Shown piece by piece: positions 1-6,263 of a stretch of 11,554 nt of DNA. A program made the translations under genes and the position numbers. The first letter of the stretch is position 1. Each line of letters starts with the position of its first letter. The DNA is from Chloroflexota bacterium (lineage in GTDB: Bacteria > Chloroflexota > Dehalococcoidia > Tepidiformales > Tepidiformaceae): the NCBI GenBank assembly GCA_025350285.1, contig JANXYE010000105.1, forward strand, positions 1-11,554, read 5' to 3'. A model generated the notes under the pieces. That model worked only from the letters and a program-made list of their open reading frames with translations. It was not told where the DNA came from and made no database searches.

Positions 1-183
1 CGAAAATGTGACGATGGTGACCTCGTGCCCTTCTCCGTCTTCGGCAGCCAGGGCGCGCCGATCCACTATAAGGCCTGGGTCTGCACGAACCCGGACTGCG
101 GCTTCAACATCAAGATCCGCAACGGCGAGCTGTTCATCGACGAGCCGATTAACGACGGGACGTTTCATAACCGCGCGCGCTGA
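1..183 (+). CDS. C-terminal part of a small zinc-ribbon-like protein (partial)
   Basis: This frame is open from the first base of the window and ends at TGA 181-183, giving the last 60 residues of a protein whose start lies outside. Visible features are a Cys at residue 3 of the fragment and a WVCTNPDCGF segment (Cys28 and Cys33), followed by a short hydrophilic tail ending in NRAR. The Cys pattern suggests the second half of a zinc ribbon whose first Cys pair lies just upstream. I do not recognise the family and assign no function. An ATG-started reading at 8-343 in another frame is an out-of-frame shadow. The gene lies 75 bp upstream of nuoB on the same strand; a promoter-like box before nuoB suggests that the two are at least partly independent. 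Confidence 0.6.
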   Translation, partial: RKCDDGDLVPFSVFGSQGAPIHYKAWVCTNPDCGFNIKIRNGELFIDEPINDGTFHNRAR

Positions 184-243
184 CGCCGTGGTCAGGCCTC
201 CGGACGAGGCACGCCCGCTCAGGCCCGATGCGAAGCCCTGTGC

Positions 244-249
244 TAGACT
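244..249 (+). promoter_or_regulatory. Candidate -10 box (TAGACT) for nuoB
   Basis: TAGACT lies 9 nt upstream of the nuoB ATG and is preceded by TGC, close to an extended -10. No convincing -35 hexamer is visible. There is no Shine-Dalgarno sequence before the ATG, so transcription starting at or very near the start codon would give a leaderless or near-leaderless mRNA. This is inference from spacing and resembles the boxes before murJ and radA. Confidence 0.35.
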
Positions 250-258
250 CCGGGTGCG

Positions 259-921
259 ATGCCACAGGCGAACAAGATCTATCAGCCGCTCCCTCTGCAC
301 CTCGAGACCGACATCGAGGAAGAACTCCAACAGAATATCCTGATCACGAGCGTCGATCAGGTGTTGAACTGGGCCCGGCGTTCGTCGCTCTGGCCTGCCA
401 TGTTCGGGCTGGCCTGTTGCGCGATGGAGATGATCGCCGCCGCGACGCCGCGCTACGACCTCGCTCGGTTCGGCGCCGAGATCTTTCGCGCCAGCCCGCG
501 CCAGGCGGACCTGTTGATCGTCCCCGGAACGGTGACCTGGAAGATGGCCCCCGCCGTGCGTCGCGTCTGGCTCCAGATGCCGGAGCCGAAATGGGCGCTG
601 GCGATGGGTGGATGCGCGATCATGGGCGGGCCGTTCGCCTACGCCTACAGCGTCACGCCCGGGGTGAACACCTTGCTTCCTGTCGATGTTTACGTGCCCT
701 GTTGCCCGCCGCGGCCGGAGTCGTTGCTGACCGGCCTCATGCTTCTGCAGGATAAGATCCGCCACGACACGATCGGCAAGAAGTGGGTGCGCCACGACGT
801 GGAGCCGCAGTTCCATCGCTACCTCCCGGATGGCGACCCGATCCGTAAGGAACTCGAATCGCTCTTCCCGCCGTACATCGAATACGACAAGCCGTACCTC
901 GAACCCACCTTCAAGAGCTAA
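259..921 (+). CDS. nuoB: NADH-quinone oxidoreductase subunit B (NuoB)
   Basis: The 220-residue protein is the subunit of respiratory complex I that carries the terminal [4Fe-4S] cluster N2 and passes electrons to quinone at the interface of the peripheral arm with the membrane. The N2 ligand pattern is complete: the tandem Cys53-Cys54 in LACCAMEM, Cys119 in [10 protein letters not shown], and Cys149 in [13 protein letters not shown]. Family blocks [21 protein letters not shown] and [13 protein letters not shown] are all present, and the length is somewhat above the usual 160-200 because of an N-terminal tail of about 28 residues and a C-terminal extension. One oddity is a second Cys (148) where the family normally has Gly (VPGCPPRPE). 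No nuoA, nuoC or nuoD is adjacent, so this is a stand-alone copy in this window. The ATG has no clear ribosome-binding site; see the box at 244-249. Identification is very secure; whether this is the only NuoB in the genome cannot be seen here. Confidence 0.95.
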   Translation: MPQANKIYQPLPLHLETDIEEELQQNILITSVDQVLNWARRSSLWPAMFGLACCAMEMIAAATPRYDLARFGAEIFRASPRQADLLIVPGTVTWKMAPAVRRVWLQMPEPKWALAMGGCAIMGGPFAYAYSVTPGVNTLLPVDVYVPCCPPRPESLLTGLMLLQDKIRHDTIGKKWVRHDVEPQFHRYLPDGDPIRKELESLFPPYIEYDKPYLEPTFKS

Positions 922-958
922 CGCGGGACGCTAACGCCCGATCCCAAGGAGACCGATT

Positions 959-1168
959 GTGGCCAAGGCCGATTGGAGCGCCGTCGAGGCGCTCGTGAAA
1001 CACCTTTTCGACGCCGGCATGTCTCCCGACCGCGGCGATTTGATGGACCTCGCCATGGGGGCGGGCGCAGACGACGACATCGTCGATGCTATCGACACCC
1101 TTGGCCCGCGGCCGGTCGGCTCGCTGGAGAGTCTCAAAGAGCAACTCGAAAAGGCAGGCGCGGTCTAG
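959..1168 (+). CDS. Small DUF2795-like protein
   Basis: This is a 69-residue acidic protein starting at GTG 959, chosen because an AAGGAG ribosome-binding site at 946-951 lies 7 nt upstream; no ATG in frame gives a better start. The sequence has an N-terminal helix (VEALVKHLFDAG), a middle segment with SPDRGDLMDLAMGAGADDDIVDAIDTL, and an end of the form RPVGSLESLKEQLEKAG. The arrangement of a helix, 'P..R.DL...A...GAD..iv..l..L', and a final short helix resembles the small DUF2795 proteins, which have no established biochemical function. The gene follows nuoB by 37 bp on the same strand and is probably co-transcribed with it, but nothing here links it to complex I. The family call is from memory of the pattern; that it is a real gene is well supported by the ribosome site and codon use. 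Confidence 0.7.
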   Translation: MAKADWSAVEALVKHLFDAGMSPDRGDLMDLAMGAGADDDIVDAIDTLGPRPVGSLESLKEQLEKAGAV

Positions 1169-1302
1169 TCCAGCACTCCCCTTCCAGGCGCGCCAATCCA
1201 CGAACGGAACCGCGGCCGCACGGGAGCGGCCCTCTGCCCGCGCTCGGGCCAGGCGCTCACATCTCTGAGACCATCGATTCGTCCTGCTGGCGGCGGCCTC
1301 AA

Positions 1303-1339
1303 GCGGGGCTGTTCCCGCGGCCGACTTTCCGTTGGCCGC
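1303..1339 (+). other. Two overlapping GC hairpins in the gap before the PIG-L gene
   Basis: In the 193-bp gap 1169-1361, GCGGG (1303-1307) can pair with CCCGC (1314-1318), and GCGGCC (1317-1322) can pair with GGCCGC (1334-1339). The two stems share bases 1317-1318, so they cannot both form in full. No U-run follows. This could be a terminator for the nuoB unit or leader structure for the deacetylase gene, or it may be chance in GC-rich DNA. The rest of the gap shows no gene, RNA or clear promoter. Confidence 0.2.
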
Positions 1340-1361
1340 CGGGTGCGCTTCAATCGATCTC

Positions 1362-2225
1362 ATGAACAAACTCCGCGTACTGGCCGCCTATGGCCACCCC
1401 GATGATGAAGGACAGGTCACCGGCGCCCTTGCCCGGTTCGTCCGCGCTGGCGCCGAGGTGACGCTCGTCTGCGGCACCCGCGGCGAAGCCGGCGAGATCA
1501 GCGACCCGACCCTCGGCACGCCCGAAACGCTCGGTTACGTCCGCGAACTCGAACTGCGCGCCGCCATGGCCCAGATCGGCCTCGCTGATGTCCGCCTCCT
1601 GCCTTATCGCGATAGCGGCATGGATGGCTGGGAGATAAACAACGACCCGCGTTGCCTGCACATGGCGGAGCCGGAGAAAGTGACCGCCGAACTCATCGCG
1701 ATCATGCGCGATGCCCGCCCGCACGTGGTCTTTACGTGGGACCCGACCGGCGGCTACGGCCACCCGGACCACATCGCGATGCACAAGCACACCGTCGCCG
1801 CCTTCGACGCCTGTGGTGACCCGGAGGCCTACCCGGAGATGGGCGCGGCCTGGACGCCGGCACGTCTCTACTGGGGCAGCTTCGGGATGCGCCGGTTCGC
1901 CGCGATGTGGATGGAGATGGAGCAGCGTGGCCTCGTGCCGGAAGGGTTCGACCCCGAGCGCAAGGAACGGTTCGAAAAGGCGATGTTGGAGCCGGAGCCG
2001 ATCATCAGCCTCATCCATCCCTGCGCGGACCTTGCCCCCGCCAAGCGCGCCGCGGCCGCGATGCACCGCAGCCAGTTCGGCGAAAGCAGCATGTTTATGC
2101 GCCTGCCGGAAGATCTGCGCGACCGGTTCTTCGGCGAAGAGCGGTTCTACCAGGCGCGGCCCGCTTGGCCGGAGGGCGCGGAGGCGGAAGTGGGGCTCGA
2201 GCAGCTCGCGGCGCTGGCGACGTAA
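1362..2225 (+). CDS. PIG-L/LmbE family zinc-dependent N-acetyl-sugar deacetylase
   Basis: The 287-residue enzyme belongs to the PIG-L (LmbE) superfamily, which hydrolyses N-acetyl or amide groups on sugar-containing small molecules with one catalytic Zn2+. The N-terminal motif AYGHPDDE (residues 9-16) supplies the metal ligands His12 and Asp15 and the general base Asp14; the third ligand is in the HPDH motif (134-137). GTRGEAGEI (38-46), RELELRAA (61-68) and YRDSGM (82-87) are the usual conserved blocks. The length and the YRDSGM block are closest to the MshB/Mca-like branch (GlcNAc-inositol deacetylase and mycothiol conjugate amidase), but the substrate cannot be decided from sequence, and mycothiol synthesis genes are not seen nearby. 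The ATG at 1362 is preferred over the in-frame upstream codon at 1332 because family homology begins within four residues of it. No ribosome-binding site is evident. The gene is convergent with murJ. Confidence 0.88.
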   Translation: MNKLRVLAAYGHPDDEGQVTGALARFVRAGAEVTLVCGTRGEAGEISDPTLGTPETLGYVRELELRAAMAQIGLADVRLLPYRDSGMDGWEINNDPRCLHMAEPEKVTAELIAIMRDARPHVVFTWDPTGGYGHPDHIAMHKHTVAAFDACGDPEAYPEMGAAWTPARLYWGSFGMRRFAAMWMEMEQRGLVPEGFDPERKERFEKAMLEPEPIISLIHPCADLAPAKRAAAAMHRSQFGESSMFMRLPEDLRDRFFGEERFYQARPAWPEGAEAEVGLEQLAALAT

Positions 2226-2244
2226 TCTCATCACGCCGTAACGG

Positions 2245-2307
2245 GTAGCGCCGGGCATCCTCCGCTACGCCAGCGGCCACTGGGGGCCGCGACTCCAGCC
2301 GCCCCCA
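2245..2307. terminator. Possible bidirectional terminator region between convergent genes
   Basis: Between the stops of the PIG-L gene and murJ there are two inverted repeats. One pairs GTAGCG (2245-2250) with CGCTAC (2263-2268), and the other pairs TGGGGGC (2281-2287) with GCCCCCA (2301-2307). Position between convergent genes fits transcription termination from both sides. Neither stem is followed by a T-run on either strand, so intrinsic termination is not certain. Confidence 0.35.
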
Positions 2308-2317
2308 CACCGCACTG

Positions 2318-3913
2318 TCACCGCCCGATCCGACCCCGGATCCGATCCACCGCGTCTTCGAACTCGGGGATGTTGAGGCCGCTTGCGAGGCCGGCGAACA
2401 ACGCTCCGCCGGCCACCGCGCCAGCGACCGCGATGATCGCGTTGTGCAGCCGCCCCGTCGTATCGAAGAACGCGAGCGTCACCACGAGCGTGAACGCCAT
2501 CACGGCCGCGCACATCGCGAAGGTGGCGAAGGTGCGTAAGTCTTCCGCCGTGTGTGCGCGCGTGTAGATGCTGTACCACGAATAGAGCAGCGCCCACTCG
2601 ATCCAGGCGGCCAACGAGACGGCCGCCGCCAACCCCTGCGTTTCGAACGAACGGTAGAGCATCGCGCTGAAGGCGAGGTTCAGCCCGACCGCCCCCACCG
2701 CGAAGATCACGGGCGTGCGCGTGTCACCCATCGCGTAAAAGGCGCGGCTGTGTATTTCGATGCCGGCCCAGGGCACGATCCCGAGGCAGTACCAGGCGAG
2801 GGCGGCGGCGGTGAGGCGCGTGTCGGCCCCGGTGAACTCGCCGCGTTCGAGGAGCAGGGTTGTGATCGGCTCGCGCAAGACGGCCAGGCCAACGGCCGCC
2901 GGGATCGTCAGGAACATAATGATGCGGAGCGATTTCGAGACCGTCGCGTGCAGCTGTGCGAACTCCCCGCCGGCCGCGTGGTCCGCGAGGCGCGGAAAGA
3001 CGGCCGTCGAAAGGGCCATGCCGAAGAGGGCAAGCGGCAGCCCGGCCAGCAGCCAGGCGTAGGCCATGTCGGAGATCGCCGCCGTACTGATCTTCGAGGC
3101 GAAGTAGGTAGTGATGAAGAAGTTGATCTGCGTAGCGCCGAGCCCGATGACGCGCGGCCCCATCAGCCGTCCCACCTCGCGCGTGGCAGAATCGCGCAGG
3201 TTGAACATGAACTGGTAGCGCATCTTCTGGCGGAAAAGTCCCGGTACCTGGACCACCAGGTGGAGGGCCGAGCCCACGACCACGCCCGCCGCCAGGCCTT
3301 CGACCCCGAACGGCCCTGAGAGCACGAGGGCGCCGAAGATGATCGCGAGGTTGTAGAGCATCGGCGCGAGGGCCGAGAGGAGGAACTGCTGGCGCGCGTT
3401 GAGGATGCCGGTGATCATCCCGCTGACGGAGAAGAGCAGGGGCGAGAGCAACATCAGGCGCGTGAGCGTGACGGCCTGGCCGGTCAGCTCGTCGTGGCGG
3501 CCGACGTCTTTGCCGAGGTCTGGCGCGAACCAGGGCACCAGCAGCGGGGCGAGGATGAAGGCGAGAAGACAGAGCGCGGCGGTCCCGGCCGTGACGATGT
3601 TGAGCATCGCGCTCGCCAGCCGCCAGGCGCGCGCTTCGCCCTCCTGGCGGTACATGCGGGCGAAGACGGGGATGAACGCCGAGCCCAGGGTCGCGCCGGC
3701 GAGCACCTGGAAGATCAGGTCCGGGACCTTGAAGGCGACGTTGTAGGCGCCCAGTTCCGGGCTCGAACCGAAGGCGTTGGCGATCGCGACCGTTCTCAGG
3801 ATCCCGAGCAGGCGTGAGCCGAGGAAGCCCAGCCCCACGATCGCTGTCGCCAGGGCCAGGCCAGTGCCTATGGATGCGCGCGGGCCGAGAGCGGGTGACG
3901 AGCCAGAGGCCAT
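2318..3913 (-). CDS. murJ: MurJ/MviN family lipid II flippase
   Basis: The 531-residue, very hydrophobic integral membrane protein of the MOP superfamily is predicted to have about 14 membrane helices and to move lipid-linked peptidoglycan precursors across the cytoplasmic membrane. The N-terminal region has the family signature: SRLLGILRTVAIANAFG, then NVAFKVPDLIFQVLAG, then SAFIPVF. Later helices contain RPFY-like 'SRAFYAMGDTRTP', characteristic of MurJ/MviN. The start ATG at 3913 (MASGSSPALG) is preferred: an in-frame upstream codon at 4069 would add 52 residues that are low-complexity, overlap the upstream gene and translate a 7-bp repeat array. There is no Shine-Dalgarno, but a TAGCCT box lies 7 nt upstream. 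The E. coli MurJ residues around Asp39, Arg52 and Glu57 are not conserved here, so lipid II transport is inferred from family rather than shown. It follows the CAP-protein gene on the same strand. Confidence 0.88.
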   Translation of the reverse strand: MASGSSPALGPRASIGTGLALATAIVGLGFLGSRLLGILRTVAIANAFGSSPELGAYNVAFKVPDLIFQVLAGATLGSAFIPVFARMYRQEGEARAWRLASAMLNIVTAGTAALCLLAFILAPLLVPWFAPDLGKDVGRHDELTGQAVTLTRLMLLSPLLFSVSGMITGILNARQQFLLSALAPMLYNLAIIFGALVLSGPFGVEGLAAGVVVGSALHLVVQVPGLFRQKMRYQFMFNLRDSATREVGRLMGPRVIGLGATQINFFITTYFASKISTAAISDMAYAWLLAGLPLALFGMALSTAVFPRLADHAAGGEFAQLHATVSKSLRIIMFLTIPAAVGLAVLREPITTLLLERGEFTGADTRLTAAALAWYCLGIVPWAGIEIHSRAFYAMGDTRTPVIFAVGAVGLNLAFSAMLYRSFETQGLAAAVSLAAWIEWALLYSWYSIYTRAHTAEDLRTFATFAMCAAVMAFTLVVTLAFFDTTGRLHNAIIAVAGAVAGGALFAGLASGLNIPEFEDAVDRIRGRIGR

Positions 3914-3920
3914 TAAAGGG

Positions 3921-3926
3921 AGGCTA
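3921..3926 (-). promoter_or_regulatory. Candidate -10 box (TAGCCT) for murJ
   Basis: On the minus strand CGTAGCCT is followed after 7 nt by the chosen murJ ATG, with no ribosome-binding site between. The same arrangement (CGTAGCAT, 7 nt, ATG) precedes radA at 11313-11318. Spacing fits a leaderless transcript. No clear -35 is visible. Confidence 0.35.
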
Positions 3927-3960
3927 CGGAGCGGCGGCCGAACAGGGAACCAGCGCTGGA

Positions 3961-3988
3961 GTTCCGAGGACCGAGGACCGAGTTCCGA
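3961..3988. repeat. 7-bp tandem repeat array upstream of murJ
   Basis: Four adjacent heptamers read GTTCCGA, GGACCGA, GGACCGA, GTTCCGA in exact 7-bp register. They lie in the 115-bp gap between the CAP gene stop and the murJ start. Further along the gap (around 4002-4031) the bases CTCCGCG, TCTTCGC, GCCTCCG continue a looser heptad pattern. Similar 7-bp arrays occur at 7237-7298 and 7406-7426. This type of array is known in some bacterial genomes as short tandemly repeated repetitive (STRR) sequence. Confidence 0.7.
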
Positions 3989-4028
3989 GTGGGCGATCGG
4001 CACACTCCGCGTCTTCGCGCCTCCGCGG

Positions 4029-4730
4029 CTAGTTCGCGGCGGGCGGGATGAGTTCCTCTTCGCCGGCAATCATGGGGATGAAGGCGCGCGGCCGGGGGCC
4101 GGAGGGGGTCGGAGTCTTCGTGGGGGTTTTGGTGGGCGTGGCGGTATTCGTCGGCGTGTTCGTGGCGGTCGCCGAACCGGTTGGCGTCGCGGTGTAGACG
4201 GGCGGTGGCCCGTCGGGGAGGCCGCTATCGTCGATGGAACCGAAGTCCAGCGTCCAGTAGCTGTTGTACTCGGCGATGCCGATCACTCGCGCACCCGGAT
4301 CGAGAATCGCTTCGCGATGGCCCGCGGTGGAGGCCATAAATTGATCGAACATCACTTGACCAGAGTGAGTGCCGACTCCGACGTTCTCGCTGCGCCAGCC
4401 GGATGCGTACCCGCACTCCGCCGCACGAGTCCATGCTTCTCTGCCGAGCGTGTCCGTATGGGTGAGTTTCCCGCTGTACGCCATGTGCGTGGACATCCAG
4501 GCCGCTGCACGGTTCAAGTTCGGACTCTGTTTGAGCGGCAAGGCCCCGCTGGCGATGCGAGCGTTGTTGATGAGGACGAGCATGTCCAGCGCGTATGTAT
4601 CGGGGTTGCCAACGGCGTCGCAGTTCGTTAACGCCGAAGCCGTGGGCGCAGAGCCAGAGGGCCATTGCAGGCTCGCGAGAAGCAGGAGCGCCACGCCGAA
4701 ACCGGCGATCGGTATCGCCCGGAGAAACAT
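4029..4730 (-). CDS. Secreted CAP (SCP/PR1, YkwD-like) domain protein with Thr-Pro linker
   Basis: The 233-residue exported protein begins with MFLRAIPIAGFGVALLLLAS, a signal peptide with probable cleavage near SALT. The CAP domain follows (about residues 45-165). Its four-residue cleft is suggested by His91 in KLTHTD, Glu115 in SENVGVG and His138 in AGHREAIL, and the domain ends with YWTLDFGS. Cys37 and Cys106 could form a disulfide. Residues about 178-210 are a low-complexity Thr-Pro linker, and the end carries RAFIPMIAG and an acidic tail. A Pro-Thr linker followed by a short hydrophobic 'LPLV'-like motif is, from memory, common at the C-terminus of exported Chloroflexota proteins. Bacterial CAP proteins have no single agreed function; wall-associated roles are likely. 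The ATG at 4730 is preferred over an in-frame TTG at 4742 that adds four residues. murJ lies downstream on the same strand. Confidence 0.85.
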   Translation of the reverse strand: MFLRAIPIAGFGVALLLLASLQWPSGSAPTASALTNCDAVGNPDTYALDMLVLINNARIASGALPLKQSPNLNRAAAWMSTHMAYSGKLTHTDTLGREAWTRAAECGYASGWRSENVGVGTHSGQVMFDQFMASTAGHREAILDPGARVIGIAEYNSYWTLDFGSIDDSGLPDGPPPVYTATPTGSATATNTPTNTATPTKTPTKTPTPSGPRPRAFIPMIAGEEELIPPAAN

Positions 4731-4782
4731 AGGAACATCCAAGACCGCGGATTGGCGGGTGCAGACCGGCGGCGTTCACGAA

Positions 4783-4788
4783 ACGCTA
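4783..4788 (-). promoter_or_regulatory. Possible -10 box (TAGCGT) for the CAP-protein gene
   Basis: On the minus strand TAGCGT lies 52 nt upstream of the ATG at 4730. It fits the TANNNT pattern but has no good -35, and there is only a weak purine stretch (GGA) before the start codon. This is a weak call. Confidence 0.2.
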
Positions 4789-4866
4789 CCACGTTATGCA
4801 TCGCGGGAACCAGTCCGGGAAAAGAGTTGGGAAACGCCGGAGAGCGCCGCTCATCCAGAGTTGGCC

Positions 4867-4942
4867 GCCAAGATGCCAAGGGGCCAAGTTGTATTGCCGC
4901 GATTTCTCTGGCTCCGATGCGCCCCCGTCTTGGCATCTTGGC
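4867..4942. repeat. 14-bp perfect inverted repeat upstream of the SDR gene
   Basis: GCCAAGATGCCAAG (4867-4880) is exactly complementary in inverted orientation to CTTGGCATCTTGGC (4929-4942), with 48 bp between. Each arm is itself a roughly 7-bp-phased repeat (GCCAAGA, TGCCAAG). The element ends 34 bp before the SDR start codon, inside the 246-bp divergent gap between the CAP gene and the SDR gene. It could form a hairpin in the SDR leader, bind a regulator as two half-sites, or be another of the intergenic repeats of this genome. Confidence 0.65.
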
Positions 4943-4976
4943 CGCCTGGCGGCAAACTCCATGCGGAGGCATCACC

Positions 4977-5923
4977 ATGAGCAACTGGAGCACGAAGGAC
5001 ATCCCCGATCAACGCGGCAGGGCCGCCGTGGTTACGGGAGCGACGGGCGGTATCGGCTACGAAACGGCGCTCGAATTGGCGCGGGCTGGCGCTGAGGTGA
5101 TTCTCGCCGGGCGCAACGCCGCAAAGGGCGCCGCCGCGGAGACGGGCATCCGGGCGGCTCACCCGGCCGCCAACGTGCGGTTCGAGTTGCTCGATTTGGC
5201 GAGCCTGGCGTCGGTTGCGGCCTTCGCGGAAAAGCTTGGGGCAGAGCGGAGCGGCATCGACCTGCTGGTCAACAATGCGGGCGTCATGGCCCTCCCCAAG
5301 CGGCAGACGACGGCCGACCGCTTCGAGATGCAGTTCGGCACGAACCATCTCGGGCATTTCGCGCTCACCGCCGGCCTGCTCCCCCTGCTGCGCGCCGGGA
5401 TCGGCCCGCGCGTCGTCAACGTCAGCAGCAGCGCCCACCAACGCGGGCACATCAACTTCGCGGATCTGCAGGCGGAACGGAGCTACGGCGCCTGGACGGC
5501 CTACGGCCAATCGAAGATTGCGAACCTCCTGTTCACCTTCGAACTGCAGCGGCGCAGTGAGGCGAACGGCTGGGGCGTCATGAGTAACGGCGACCACCCA
5601 GGCTGGGCGCGGACGGACCTCATCGCGAACGGCCCGGCGGCTGAGGGTGGCCTCGGAGCGATGATGGCCCACGCGGCGAGTTTCGCCGCCCCGTTCTTTT
5701 CGCAGGACGCCGCCGGCGGCGCCTTGCCGACGCTTTACGCGGCCACCTCGCCTGACGCGAAGGGCGGCGGCTACTACGGCCCTAGCGGCATGATGGAACT
5801 CAAGGGACCGCCGGGTGCCGCAACGATCTCCGTGAAGGCGAAGGACGAGACGGTCGCGCGGCGGCTCTGGGAGGTCTCCGAGGAGCTACCGGGGTGCGAT
5901 TCGATGCGCCCATGGCCACGTAG
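4977..5923 (+). CDS. Short-chain dehydrogenase/reductase, probable frameshift near the 3' end
   Basis: This is an NAD(P)-dependent oxidoreductase of the classical SDR fold, closest in pattern to the retinol dehydrogenase/WWOX-like group. The ATG at 4977 has a GGAGG ribosome site at 4965-4969, 7 nt upstream. The Rossmann motif VTGATGGIG is at residues 19-27, NNAG at 99-102, the Asn of the tetrad at 123, Ser at 151-152, and YGQSK (Tyr176, Lys180) completes the active site. The substrate is unknown. Read literally, the frame passes residue 306 (SEELPG) and runs on to TGA 6273-6275, giving 432 residues whose last 126 are low-complexity and antisense to the HigA gene. Adding one G to the run at 5891-5894 instead gives VRFDAPMAT and a stop at 5921-5923, a 315-residue protein with the family-typical LWEVSEEL.GVRF ending. 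The coordinates given here are for that repaired reading. Whether the loss is a real mutation or a homopolymer sequencing error cannot be told. Confidence 0.8.
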
Positions 5924-5960
5924 CCGCGCCACCTGTGGACGTGAGGGGTCGCCCGGACGC

Positions 5961-6263
5961 TCAGGCCCCCACCACGGCCGCTCGCGCCGAGTCGGCGAGC
6001 ACGAGTTCGTACTCGTCCTGCAGGCCCATCCACATTCGGGCGGGAATGCCCAGGGCCGTCTCGAGTTCGAGGGCGGTGCGCGCGGTGATCCCGAGACGGC
6101 CGTTCACGAGGTTGTTGACCATCCCAACAGGCCGCTGGATCAAGTGGGCGAGGTCGGCCCGGGTCAGCCCGCGCGTTTCAAGCTCGTCGCCGAGCACTTC
6201 GCCGGGGTGGATGGCGAGATTGGAGCGCATGCCGGGCTCCAGGGGGAAGGATTCAGTCTCCAT
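5961..6263 (-). CDS. higA: HigA-family antitoxin, XRE-type helix-turn-helix protein
   Basis: The 100-residue protein is an antitoxin of the HigA/VapI group, which binds and neutralises a HigB toxin and represses its own operon. The family opening IHPGEVLGDELE is at residues 18-29. The helix-turn-helix follows (about 32-60: RGLTRADLAHLI, then VGMVNNLVNGRLGIT), then the conserved ARTALELETALG and the WMGLQDEYEL segment (78-87). The start at 6263 lies inside the end of the upstream toxin gene, with which it overlaps by 11 nt, so translational coupling is likely; a GGAGG sits 12 nt upstream. A shorter start at 6230 (Met12, just before the IHPGEVL motif) is possible. The gene appears intact, unlike the toxin. 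The literal reading of the SDR frame covers this gene on the other strand; the antitoxin is clearly the real coding strand here because of its family motifs. Confidence 0.85.
   Translation of the reverse strand: METESFPLEPGMRSNLAIHPGEVLGDELETRGLTRADLAHLIQRPVGMVNNLVNGRLGITARTALELETALGIPARMWMGLQDEYELVLADSARAAVVGA

Noticed and set aside
1169..1361. Possible RNA gene or riboswitch in the gap before the PIG-L gene
   Set aside because: I see hairpins only; no tRNA arms, T-box or known riboswitch core can be recognised.
1350..2258. 302-residue open frame antisense to the PIG-L gene
   Set aside because: Same composition artefact; the plus strand carries all PIG-L motifs.
3914..4069. 52-residue N-terminal extension of MurJ from an upstream in-frame start
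   Set aside because: The added residues translate the heptamer array, are low-complexity, and overlap the end of the CAP gene; family homology begins after the ATG at 3913.
4665..4976. Upstream extension of the SDR frame to 4665
   Set aside because: It overlaps the CAP-protein signal peptide region and the inverted repeat; the ATG at 4977 has a GGAGG at the right distance and SDR homology starts there.
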